Source of the DNA: Formicarius rufipectus
Taxonomy: Eukaryota > Chordata > Aves > Passeriformes > Formicariidae
DNA length: 64,000 nucleotides
Assembly (NCBI GenBank): GCA_013399695.1
Contig: VXAU01000779.1
Coordinates: forward strand, 470,527-534,526
Reading direction: 5' to 3'
The notes below the pieces were generated by a model. It was given only the letters and a program-made list of their open reading frames with translations. It did not search any database and was not told the origin of the DNA. The translations under genes were made by a program, and so were the position numbers. Each line of letters starts with the position of its first letter. Position 1 is the stretch's first letter. Of this stretch, positions 11,601-20,949 are shown piece by piece.

Positions 11601-14600
11601 GCCACAGAGGATTAAAAATGACAGTATGCCCACCTAAGATGAATTCCAGAGCGTGTTTCTTCAGACATTTAAGAGGATTTTCTTTAATCTCAGGAAAAAA
11701 TATCAAGATGATAAAAAAAAAAATAATTTAGAAAGCATTCAAGTAAAGCTCTGAATAAGGATTATGGAGTTCCTCTGTTGGGTGACTTGAGAGGAGCCAA
11801 ACGGGAGTGCACGGAGAGCCAAGTTCATGAGAACACACACTCAGAACATTCCAGGTAGCAACCTGCCCACTATCAATGTTTAGCTTATGCACCACAAAAA
11901 TGTTTGGATACGACACAGAAACAGATTCACTGCCAGAAGATGTGGCAAATTACTAGCATGAGATTCCCATTAGGAAAAATATTGTTCAGCTCTCAGGCTG
12001 CATTTGCAGTTTGCAGCTGGGCACAAACTGCTGTGGATACTTAGGAACCCGTGGTTAGGCAACAGCTGAAAACATTTCGAACATGCCACTCAACTAAATA
12101 AATTCTCCTTATCTCACTATGGAAAGTGTATCACTGAAGTATTTCCTCCTACTCATCTCACTCACTTGACTGATAAGACTCGACTCAACTTCTAGCACAA
12201 TGACCTTGGTGGTGCTTGTAAGGAAGATGATGTGAGTCATCGTCACTGACGCTTCATTTTAAGTTGATAGTTAAAGTTAACGAGTCAGTACAGCCTCAAT
12301 TACATAAAAAAACTCATTAGCAAGTCCAAGACTAAATTCACTGCCCCTTCAGCATGCCTAACTGCTGACCAAATAGCCAGTTCTTAAACCATGTGCCCTT
12401 TGGCAAACATTAGCTCTCTGTCGACCTCATTGACAAAAGGAACAATGCTGAGGCATAATGAATATAAACTAGAGACCACCAGCATATTTCACATTCAACA
12501 TTTTGAACAGTTAATATTTCATTATAGTGATCACTGACAGGTGACACGTTCAATTAATCAGCATATTACAAAAGCATTCTCAAAAATTAAGTTTAGAGGA
12601 GCAATCAGTGAACAGGTCACTGGAGAAACTGACAGCCTCATAAGTAAATAAATTAGCTTGACTGAACTGGGATGTTACTAATGAATCAAAATGTGATAAG
12701 AAATGTGCATAGTTTCATGTGATATGTTTGCCGGAGGGTGAAATACAGAAATGGGCTCTGGTGGAAGTTCTGGCTTTGAGCTCTAAAAACTAAGACGTTA
12801 AATTATTTTTACGTCCTCAGAGATGTCAAAATTGAAATTACACAACTTCACCCTCTGTCAACACTGGCATGTCTACATAAGGTACCTCAGAATGGATTTT
12901 TATTGTTCTCTCATCATGGCAAGTGAGAAGTAACCCCACTGGCAGACACCCTTGTTGTAAAAGACACAGTTGGAAGCTGTTGTGCATGGAGTGTCACAAG
13001 AGAATTTACGGTCTGACAACATGGAGAAAAGAAAAACTAGAGCAGTACTTGCCTAAGAGCTGAACAATCTACCACTGGTAGAGAGATAAAGTAGTAACAG
13101 CTGTGTTTTGAGGGGTCTTTTCTGCTCCCTTGCATATTTTCAACCACAGGTTGTCCTGTTGATGGAGAAAGCAATTAGAAGACTTCAAACCCACATGNCA
13201 GAAAAAAATAAGCACAACTAGGGCAGAAAAAAAATAAGGGCAGTTTTTGGCTTTACTACCATGTAAATTTAGTATTGCACCTACAAGTAAATTTAGGGCA
13301 AATATGCTCGTTCCAGGACCCCCAGATATTCCTACACACAAACAAGCTCCTTCAAGCACAAGTTTTAGCAACCAAGCAACAACTGTTACAGTGAGATAGT
13401 TCAAAATGCAAGTAATTATAACACTGCTTCCTGTAATTATAAACAAAATTTGTCTTAGTGTCTATGACAAAAACATGGCACTTTACATACTCCATTTTAG
13501 AGAAAGACACAAAGACAAAACAAATAATGCAAAGTAGCTCTTTCTCACTGTGCGAGTGCTGTATTCTCATGAAGCCTCTGAAAGAGGTTCTGTATAACAA
13601 CCCTTCCATTACATACTTTATATGGACTTTTGGCAGATTTAATTAATGCTGCAAAAGATTAATTAAAAAAAAAAGTTCTGTCAGGGTAGAATCTTCTTGT
13701 CAGACACTTACTTCAGCTGCTGGGACATGGTTTTGTACATACAAATGAGTCTTTGTATCCATAAAAGGATCATTTACATGAAGGTGGAAATAAATTTATC
13801 TAGGTACATTGCCAAACCTGCAGTTTTGACATTGTGCATATCCAGCTACAGCCAAGCTCAACCTGCTCTCCTGAGTAACAGTCTCATAAATTTGTGGTCA
13901 GCTTTTCATAATGCCTGTGTGTTTCACAACACAGTGACACCACAATACCTACAAGTGACTCAGCCATCTGATGAGCAGGAACACTGCAAAGCAGTGCCCA
14001 CAGAACTTTTGTAGTCATGATGGCTTAAAAATATGAATTACACAGGCACTGTCTTACTTCCCCATACAATCCTAATAGTAAATCAAACGACTCAACCAGA
14101 GGTAACAGGACTAATTTGGATGCACAGGCCCACTCTTGGTTTCAAACAGATGCAAAAATTATAAAAAAATGTACTTAAATACAGGCTGAGAACAGTACAT
14201 TGAGCTGCATATGGTAACTGTTCATATGATCTGAACTCTAAAAGGTTAGAAATGTTAATCACAGTTTGAAAGACACTTTGAAGTTGCATTTCTGAAGCAG
14301 GGAAAGACAATGGTGGAGTGTCAGAAGACCTTTGGACTTAGAGATATTACAGTACAAAAAGAAATTTCTAATTATTTTATTATCTTGTTTATAACATGAC
14401 ATGATATACTGAAGTCTGCTTATAAAAGTGCATAATATTTTAATTCCTACCAGGTAGCACCTTGTACTGAATATCATCAGGGATAATCCTGGAAAATAAA
14501 ATTAACAAATGCACCAGGCATTAGGAGCCTAGGACTTGGGAAAGAATTTGATTTGTTTCATGTAATAACTTCCTCATACCCTAAGCCCAATATATATGCA

Positions 14601-16134
14601 TTCAGCACTACGGCTGCAGTTGGACAAGCTCATTTTGCCAACACAGACTGATGTTGCTGCCAAGAAAAGCACTAATACCATACCTCCATTTCCACATTTT
14701 TAATGCTATAACTGCTTCACACCTTTCTGTGGGCCAGTGTAAGACTTCGCTACACTACACAGTGAACTGGATTTGTGAAATGCTCCACTTGACAGAACAG
14801 CTGGGGGCAAAAAGTGTCCTTTGAATTATGGCTTGCAAAAATTATTTTCAGTGTATATTTACACTTGAAAGTCACTCAGTTTCACACCTTAAGGAACGCT
14901 TGAGCATTTGGAAGCTTGACTGGTTTTAACAACTATAATGGAAGAATAAAAAGTGCTACTTCTCCCAACAGCCTTCTCCCAGGAGTGTCCTCGGGCTATC
15001 AGTGTAGTTGTTTCCTCTTACTGCTCCACTGCATTTTTGTGGGCTCTTAGGAATCAAGGTAAGTATCTGCTACAAGTGATAATTCTTTTAAAAAAATATT
15101 ACTTGTATTGTTTCATTCCAAGGTTTTCAGCCTTTCGTTTTGCTAAATACAGATGCTCCACAGACTAGAACTTCTTTTTAAAGCTGAAGACCCCACATTA
15201 TTTTTAATACTGTTATCTCTTTATTTTACATTTCTACCATACTTTTACATTTCAGAATACTTACTTTGTGGACAAAGCAAAACCCAACTATCACATATAA
15301 GACAAGATAAATTACTCTTAGGAAACACATACTTCTACAATTTTGAAATTAAACTGACAAATTATCAGAGCTATTTCTGTTTTAGTTTTGCTAAAAATCA
15401 AGAACCTATTATTTGTTGCAGCTTCGATTCAGCCTTTCCCTTTCATTAATTAGCATTTAACAACAGCTTCATCTTGTGGTTAATACCTGACCTTATGCCT
15501 AGAGGAAGGGTGACTCCTAGGCTGAAGCACTACACAAAATAATTCATCATGCCAAAAAACATTACTTTTGCAGATAAACAGTATTTTCAAGACATTTACA
15601 ATGGCTGTTTTGCCTCCTTGGTTTATGCTATTAAAAAGTTTTCATGAAGTACATACACCTGAAGTTAATCATGCATCAATTCAGTATTTAAAAACAACTG
15701 TTTCGTTCACTCAGAAACAAGGATTTTAAAAGTCAGTACAACTTCTATCTTGGTTCTGTCACAGTATCTTGGTGATTGGCAGCTTCAAAATGCACAGTGT
15801 GTATTTCCCTGTTTATTTTGTAAAATGTACACTATGCCTCCTTTTCTCAAGATCACAAAAGACAGAGATTGTGTGTTATTTCCTTTAGTTAACTGGGTTT
15901 TCTCTATTTGTATTTCTGCCTTCTAGTTCAAGAATACATTCTCTGTGAGGGAAAGTAAGAAAGCAGAATCTGAAAGAATTCATCACCAAGTCACATTCAC
16001 AGGCAGCAGAATGTAATATATTGTTGAAGATGAAGAAGATAACCTGGCAAATCTAAGTAATCACTGTAACAAGGGGCTTTTTTAAGGAAGAAAGAATTTT
16101 AGATATAAAAACACATATATGATTTAACAGCCTA

Positions 16135-16290
16135 CATGCAAAGATTCACAGACTTAAAAGGTACCACTGTAATCTCCCGTTGTGACCTGACACATAACAC
16201 AGGGCAGGAAATTCCACCCAGCAACTCCTTCTGTGGGTCCCAGAATTTGTGAGTTACGACACCCCTTTTACAAAGGCACACAGTGCACCA
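16135..16290 (-). mobile_element. Ancient CR1-like 3' fragment
   Basis: The text GATTCACAGACTTAAAAGG, GTGACCTGACACATAACACAG, AGGAAATTCCACCCAGCAACT and CAAAGGCACACAGTG follows the 3' end of the old CR1 families shared by birds, crocodilians and turtles, in reverse orientation and heavily diverged. The minus-strand 161-codon open frame that runs through it has no recognisable domain. Confidence 0.6.
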
Positions 16291-16861
16291 CCTGGCATCT
16301 CCTGTAAACATCTGCCCTGCTACCTGATTATCCACACTACAACTATTGTTCACTGTGTTTCTAACACTTTGGAAGATATTACCTTTCATTTCTTTCCCAG
16401 ATTTCCAATAAATATCAATGGAATCTCTTACTCTGAACAATTCCTGCACAGCTTTCGAAGGAGAACAGATATGAGTGTTCTTATGAATTTCTTCAGCTGT
16501 AAAACCTTCTCCTGAAGATCTTCTCCTCTCCACCGCATTTACCTGGAGATCTCTATTTCTGTCTACACAGAAGCAACAAGGATTAAACTGTTGCCAAAAT
16601 GCAACAGTATAAGACAAACCTTTATACCTCTATTCAGCACCTCTTAGGCAACAACACCGTAAAAACCACTACAGGAGGAGAAAAGCTACATTAAAACACT
16701 TGTTATCAAGATAATAAAACATAGCAGAATACTACTGCATTATTAATTCCAATTAGAAAATGATTGAGAAGGTGGAGGGGGAAAGGTCTGGGTGCCTGAA
16801 CAGCACTGTAGTTAGCAGGAACAGAGAAATAGCCTCCAACAGATTCAAGAACAAAAAAAAA

Positions 16862-16925
16862 NNNNNNNNNNNNNNNNNNNNNNNNNNNNNNNNNNNNNNN
16901 NNNNNNNNNNNNNNNNNNNNNNNNN
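16862..16925. other. Assembly gap (64 N)
   Basis: Sixty-four undetermined bases follow a run of A. The true length and content are unknown. Single Ns also occur at 13198 and 55119. Confidence 1.
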
Positions 16926-17547
16926 ATTTTCATTTAGTTCCCCTTTATGTGAATGATTCCATTTGACACACTTCAAATATTCATAAAACTTCTGTTTATT
17001 CCTGCTTTTGTGTCTTATGTTTTAACTGACTTTCCCTCCCAAAGTAATCTGTAAAAATTATTCCTTACTGTTCCAAATGACTGATTTCCAAAACAGATTT
17101 TAATAAAAATTAGTTAATGCCACACATCTTGAAGTTCTTTCAATCTGCATTTACTATGTTGGTGAGCATAAAAATCCTGGTTTTCTATCCTCCCTTAGCA
17201 CAAAACTACGCAGAAGGGCTATGAAAAACTTTGCGTCGTTCATTTACTGATAAATCAAAGCTTTATATCCTAAAACATAAAGAAAAAAAATCAAAAGTGT
17301 GTATTTAAAACACTGCATGTAAGAAAATGGAGACAATTTTGGAAATATTCGGGGGGGGGAGGTTATTATTTCTTTGACAAACATAAAGGGTGTTGAGGGT
17401 GTTTTTACCTTCATGTCGCCAACGTTTCTTTGATGTGTCATTAAATAGGCTACAATGTATTTATTGAAGTGATATTAGATAAATCATCAGCATCCATCAC
17501 AGAGAGAGCCTTATTTAAAAGAGCATAGGCCGACAGGAGGAGGGGGA

Positions 17548-18055
17548 ATGATTCAGACTAAAAGAGAACAGTTTGAGAAACTCAGCCTCAGACCCAAAAT
17601 AGGGTTTGGAATAAGAGTTTATTATCTAGTGAAATCAAACAGCGCTCTGGATGCGGCAGGATCCTCACTACCCAAAAACCACACCCCCAACACAGCACAG
17701 ACTGGGGGTTTATCCAGTTACTTCATACATATCCATTACATCATATACATAAACAATTTACAATGTGATGCCAAACAGTCTTCAACACATGTTTATTCTG
17801 TCAGTTCTGTCACGTATTCCCTGATAAGGGCTCAGGGAAAGTAAAGAGTGGTACCATAATTCAAGTATTTCCCTGACAGGGAAACAGAGAAACTAACCAG
17901 TTCTACCATAATTCACATTACCTGATAATGAAAAGAAACTAAACAGTTCTACCGTAACTCACATTGTTTTGGTAAAGAAGATTAACTAAGCAGTACTACC
18001 ATAATTTACATTTTTTTGGTAGAGAAACTAAACAATTTTACCATAATTTACAGCA
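17548..18055 (-). mobile_element. Probable LTR remnant upstream of COX7C
   Basis: Read on the minus strand, the left half shows an AATAAAC polyadenylation-type signal near 17620 followed by a short U5-like end, with a degenerate TATA-like GGATAAACC near 17712-17720, about 90 bases before it. The text around 17590-17720 resembles avian LTR sequence I know only loosely. The ~47-bp tandem repeat at 17850-18055 would then be the U3 enhancer region. No TG...CA ends or target duplication could be fixed, so the class is unassigned. Confidence 0.45.
17850..18055. repeat. Degenerate ~47-bp tandem repeat (4-5 copies)
   Basis: The core (T)ACCATAATTCACATT recurs with its ACC at 17853, 17905, 17951, 17998 and 18040, a spacing of 52, 46, 47 and 42 bases. 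Each copy is preceded, except for the first, by AGAAACTAA(A/C)CAGTTCT or a variant. Copies differ by point changes and small indels, so it is an old minisatellite, possibly of LTR U3 origin, 600 bases upstream of COX7C. Confidence 0.85.
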
Positions 18056-18144
18056 CATCTGTAGTAACAACAACTTGTTCTCTCTATGGGTCTGCAATTA
18101 TCCACTTGGCTTTCAGTGACATTAATCATAATGACATTTATTAC

Positions 18145-18335
18145 AGACGGGAGAAATTCCTGGCTGTGAAGGTGGTGAGGCGCTGGCACAGAGAAGGTGT
18201 CGCTGCCCCATCCCTGCAAATACTTAAGGACAGCTTGAAGCAACCTGGTCGAGCGGAAGGTGTTCCTCGGGCAGGGGGGCTGGAACGAGACTCCCTTTAC
18301 AACCCACTCCAACCCAACCCATTCCGTGACTATAT
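18145..18335 (+). mobile_element. CR1 LINE 3' fragment
   Basis: It shows the CR1 3' UTR text in order: a GAAGGTGGTGAGGCGCTGGCACAG-like start, a GCTGCCCCATCCCTG block, and GAAGGTGTTCCTCGGGCAG, ending in CCACTCCAACCCAACCCATTCCGTGACTAT. It lies directly against the 5' edge of the COX7C CpG island. Confidence 0.85.
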
Positions 18336-18461
18336 TCCTCGCCTCTTCAGCTAGATACGGTAGCTGCAAATCACCAGTGGTCCCACAACCGCCGCTCAGC
18401 CTCACACCGCCGTCACAGCCCGTCCCCCGACCGCCATTTCCCCGTCTCCCCTCAGTCCCAC

Positions 18462-18472
18462 AAAATGGCGGC
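18462..18472 (+). promoter_or_regulatory. YY1-type motif AAAATGGCGGC
   Basis: This is a full match to the YY1 core AANATGGCGGC in the COX7C CpG island, about 200 bases upstream of the start codon. YY1 sites are common in promoters of cytochrome oxidase subunit genes. It is a predicted site only. Confidence 0.65.
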
Positions 18473-18550
18473 GCCCATGGCCGGGACTCTTCCGCCCCCG
18501 GCGCTCGACCAATCGCGAGCCGCAATCTGGCACCACGTGACGCCACCGGG

Positions 18551-18569
18551 ACTACAACTCCCGTCATCC
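18551..18569 (+). promoter_or_regulatory. ZNF143/Staf (SBS) binding motif
   Basis: ACTACAACTCCCGTCATCC matches the long ZNF143 motif (ACTACAA-TCCC-GCAT type) at most positions. It lies about 100 bases upstream of the COX7C start codon, the usual placement in CpG-island promoters. It is a predicted site only. Confidence 0.7.
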
Positions 18570-18591
18570 CCCCCCAGGTCCGCGTGGCCCC

Positions 18592-18605
18592 ACTTCCGGT
18601 TCCGG
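18592..18605 (+). promoter_or_regulatory. Tandem ETS/GABP (NRF-2) motifs
   Basis: ACTTCCGG followed at once by TTCCGG gives two adjacent ETS cores on the minus strand (CCGGAAGT and CCGGAA). Paired GABP/NRF-2 sites close to the start site are a known feature of nuclear genes for cytochrome oxidase subunits, and they mark the probable initiation region here. Confidence 0.7.
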
Positions 18606-18668
18606 CCCCCCCCCTCAGCGGCGCCGAGCTCGGGAAGGTCGCGCAGGGCGGACGGTCGAGCCTCTGTC

Positions 18669-19800
18669 ATGTTGTCGTTAGGAGTCCGCCGCTTCGCCAC
18701 CTCCGCCATCCGCCGCAGCCACTATGAGGAGGGACCCGGGAAGGTGGGCAGGAGGGTGCTGGCCCGCTGAGGGTCGCGGGGAAGGCATGGTATGGGGGGG
18801 GAGGGGTACAATGGCTGCGAAGGCCGCCCTGCGCCTGGTTGCTGTTTGTGTGGGCTTTGGGGTGGCCCTTAGGGCCGAAGCAGAGCAGAGCGTGTGGGTA
18901 GCAGACCCTGCGGTGGTACAAATGATGAGCATTGCGGTATGAGCAGCAACAATGATACTGTAAACGCTTTCTGATGTACCTCGTGCCTGACGTGTTGCCT
19001 CAGGCCTTGCATCTAAAACCTTAATTCTACGTACCTAATAGATTTGAAGAGGACCTTCACCGTGCAAGTAATTAAGTACCAGAACCCTGGGAAGGCTGTG
19101 GATATGTTATCCTCGGGGGTGTTTGTGCTCGGCTGGGTGAGCCGTGCAGAAAAGAGGCCACACTTTGGGTTGGAGGGAGGGGGGACAGAGCGACCTCCGG
19201 AGGTCACACCCAGGGTGTTATCAAAGAGTGGGAAGCCTTGGAAGGGACCTTAAAGCCGGTCGTGTCCCACCCTCTGCCGTGGGCAGGGACAGCTTCCCCT
19301 ATTCCAGGGTGCTCCAGGCCCCATCCAGCATGGTCTTGGACGCTTCCAGGGATGGGGCAGCTGCAGCTTCTCTGCCCACCCTCACAGCCAGGAATTCTTT
19401 CCTGATATCCAGTCCTAATTTCCTTTTTGTCAGTGTGAAGCCATTCCTCGTTGTCCTGTCACTGCAGTTTTGATGAAGAGCAGCTTCCCTGTAGGTGCCC
19501 TTCAGATATTGGAAGGTTATTTATTATCCCAGATCCTGTAAGGGAAACTGCAGTGAAACTGCATATTCATTTTGCCAGCTTGGCTCTCTACCTCTGATGC
19601 TCTGAGCTTCCCACTGCTTTCAAGTCCATGGGAAAGCAATTACTGCACTGATTGCAAAACTAAAGCTCCCCTTTCTCCTCCAGAACCTGCCGTTCTCTGT
19701 GGAGAACAAGTGGCGGCTGCTGGCACTGATGTGTGGGTTCTTTGGAAGTGGATTTGCTGCTCCTTTCTTCATAGTCAGGCACCAGCTCCTGAAGAAATGA
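18669..19800 (+). CDS. COX7C: Cytochrome c oxidase subunit 7C precursor, two coding exons
   Basis: COX7C is a small single-pass subunit of respiratory complex IV in the inner mitochondrial membrane. Coding exon 1 is 18669-18743 (25 codons, donor GTGGGC) and coding exon 2 is 19684-19800 (38 codons plus TGA, acceptor CTCCTCCAG), joined in phase 0 to give 63 residues, the usual length for the family. Residues 1-16 form an Arg-rich, acid-free presequence (MLSLGVRRFATSAIRR). The mature chain starts at the hallmark SHYEEGPGK, continues NLPFSVENKW, has a Gly/Phe-rich membrane helix at about residues 36-55, and ends RHQLLKK. The ATG is the first in the CpG-island exon and fits the presequence. No frame break or missing residue is seen, so the gene looks functional. 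Both introns carry a C/D snoRNA-like element, as expected of a growth-regulated housekeeping host gene. Identification rests on my knowledge of COX7C and is very secure. Confidence 0.97.
18915..18980 (+). ncRNA. SNORD138: Box C/D snoRNA, SNORD138/mir-3607 family, copy 1 (COX7C intron 1)
   Basis: This 66-base element in COX7C intron 1 has full box C/D architecture: terminal stem GGTACA (18915-18920) pairing perfectly with TGTACC (18975-18980), C box ATGATGA (18922-18928), a C'-like TGATAC near 18953, and D box CTGA (18971-18974). The segment ACTGTAAACGCTTTCTGATG at 18956-18975 is identical to the 20-nt human miR-3607-3p as I remember it. That miRNA is processed from SNORD138, which lies in an intron of human COX7C (recalled). 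It should be released from the intron after splicing and act with fibrillarin in the nucleolus. I know of no assured rRNA target for the guide segment. It sits 172 bases after exon 1 and about 700 bases before exon 2, and an inserted CR1 fragment accounts for part of that distance. Confidence 0.88.
19225..19530 (-). mobile_element. COX7C: CR1 LINE 3' fragment in COX7C intron 1
   Basis: Reverse-oriented CR1 text runs from GAAGGGACCTTAAAG through the CATCCCTGG-type block (as CCAGGGATGGGGCAGCTGCAG) and AGGAATTCTTTCCT to TTCAGATATTGGAAGG. The fragment is inserted between snoRNA copy 1 and exon 2 and explains much of the length of intron 1. Confidence 0.9.
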
Positions 19801-20122
19801 AGAGCACAGACTGTAACAGCACTAACTGGGTAACTGATGTTGTTTTCACAGTACAGTGAAGTTTAGAGCCTGGCCTCATTATGACTTTTGAGTCTTTTGC
19901 AGTCCAGGTGCTCACAGTTGTGGTCTGTTGTTGCATATTAATAACTCAAATAATGAACAGGTTTAAGTTTGTGTTGCAGAGCTGCTGCAGTCAGTGGTTT
20001 GTGAACTTTGCCTCCCCGGAGGCCACACCTCTGACTGCAGCCTCTGACTTCAAGCAGAGCCATGTCTGCTTCTGCCTTTGAGGAAACACAAAGTGACACC
20101 TGACGTGATCTGTGGGAGCAAC

Positions 20123-20188
20123 TGGCACGTGTGATGTGACAAAACAGGATGAGAAACTGTGATGCTGTAAACGCTTGCTGATGTGCCA
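20123..20188 (+). ncRNA. Box C/D snoRNA, SNORD138/mir-3607 family, diverged copy 2 (COX7C intron 2)
   Basis: This is a second 66-base C/D-like element, in intron 2. Terminal stem TGGCAC (20123-20128) pairs perfectly with GTGCCA (20183-20188). The C box is GTGATGT (20131-20137), one base off RUGAUGA at its last position. A C'-like TGATGC lies at about 20160, and the D box is CTGA (20178-20181). The core CTGTAAACGCTT (20165-20176) is shared with copy 1, with single differences on either side. The stem differs in sequence from copy 1 yet pairs perfectly, which suggests selection on structure. It lies about 295 bases after exon 2 and 656 bases before exon 3. Human SNORD138 is, as I recall, in the last intron, so this position may be the orthologous one. 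Confidence 0.75.
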
Positions 20189-20844
20189 GATAAAGATGGG
20201 TAGAAAACAAGATTTCTTAGACTTCTTCAACCACGTCAAAACAGTCACACTATCTACATCATTCCTGACTTCCTATGGGCTAAAGTCCGCTTGAAATAAG
20301 TTCATTATAGATATTAATTGATGCGTGCTGACGGTCCTGATTAAACAAACCTCAGACATGACTGCAGGCGTGTCACTTGCAGTTGAAAGGCTGCTTCAGT
20401 TTGTCTTAATCCCATCCCAGGAAATACCTGGTATTGTCAATTCTGTAATCTGAGAAAAAATGATTTTTTTTTTTTTCAGAAGCTGGAATAACCCAGGTAG
20501 TTCCTGGAAGGCAATAACAATACTCACTGGAATATCATAATTGAAACAAATTGAAGTTGTCTGTGTAATTCCTTTGCCAGTTTGGGGTCCTTGACTTCCT
20601 GGACTGAGGAGAAAACCAAAATCAAGAGTCTTTTATTGAATTTGAGCATTTAGAACTGTATGGTTTCATGTAAGTCAAGGCCTCTTCTGCAAAACCAGGT
20701 GGTGGATGAAGCCACATTCATCAAAAATTCTAATTAGAATATGTGTTTAAAGCTGTACTCATAATTTTATGTACTTTTTTTTATATTTGTAATAATAGCA
20801 GTAATATAGAGATTCTAAATTTGTTTAATTTCTTTTTCTTTCAG

Positions 20845-20940
20845 AGTTGACGTCTTCGACCCAGTACCTTTCAATGAGAATATGATAGCTGCAACCCATG
20901 CTGGATGTGTCTAAATAAAATCTTAAATCTGAAGGCCTTG
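20845..20940 (+). other. COX7C: COX7C exon 3, 3' untranslated
   Basis: A polypyrimidine tract ending in TTTCTTTCAG precedes a short exon that begins AGTTGACGTC. The stop codon is already in exon 2, so this exon is wholly untranslated. The exon 2 donor is most likely GTAACT at 19830, giving 29 bases of 3' UTR before intron 2. Cleavage is expected some 15-25 bases after the AATAAA at 20914. The exact end is estimated. Confidence 0.8.
20914..20919 (+). terminator. COX7C: COX7C polyadenylation signal AATAAA
   Basis: A canonical AATAAA lies about 70 bases into the final exon and is followed within 30-50 bases by GT/T-rich sequence, as expected for cleavage and polyadenylation of the COX7C transcript. 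Confidence 0.85.
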
Positions 20941-20949
20941 GACTTTTAT

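Larger units (their letters stand above)
6705..16134. other. Gene-free sequence, possibly with conserved non-coding stretches
   Basis: No repeat or gene is recognised apart from the A-rich and TACA tracts. The part at about 11,950-12,720 is free of visible repeats and dense in AP-1/MAF-like and AT-rich homeodomain-like motifs, so it is a candidate conserved element (speculative). Confidence 0.5.
18260..18780 (+). promoter_or_regulatory. COX7C: CpG-island promoter of COX7C
   Basis: A block dense in C+G and CpG dinucleotides stands out sharply from the AT-rich flanks and ends in COX7C exon 1. It has no TATA box. It carries, in order: a YY1-type AAAATGGCGGC (18462-18472), a CCAAT box (18509-18513), an E-box CACGTG (18534-18539), a ZNF143/Staf-type ACTACAACTCCC (18551-18562), and ETS-type ACTTCCGG with a second TTCCGG (18592-18605). 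ETS/NRF-2, YY1 and ZNF143 sites are standard for nuclear-encoded mitochondrial genes. Transcription probably starts between 18600 and 18650. A second, inverted ATGGCGG-type site at about 18432-18439 leaves room for divergent transcription, which I cannot show. Confidence 0.85.

Noticed and set aside
16132..16617. 161-codon minus-strand frame
   Set aside because: Its 3' part is a diverged CR1 fragment and the rest has no recognisable domain, start signal or splice context.
18028..18932. Several 60-179-codon frames on both strands of the COX7C CpG island
   Set aside because: They are high-GC shadows without stops. Only exon 1 of COX7C fits a known protein and has a correct splice donor.
20300..20370. 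A third C/D snoRNA in COX7C intron 2 (TTGATGC ... CTGA)
   Set aside because: The boxes lack a pairing terminal stem and have no similarity to the two good copies.
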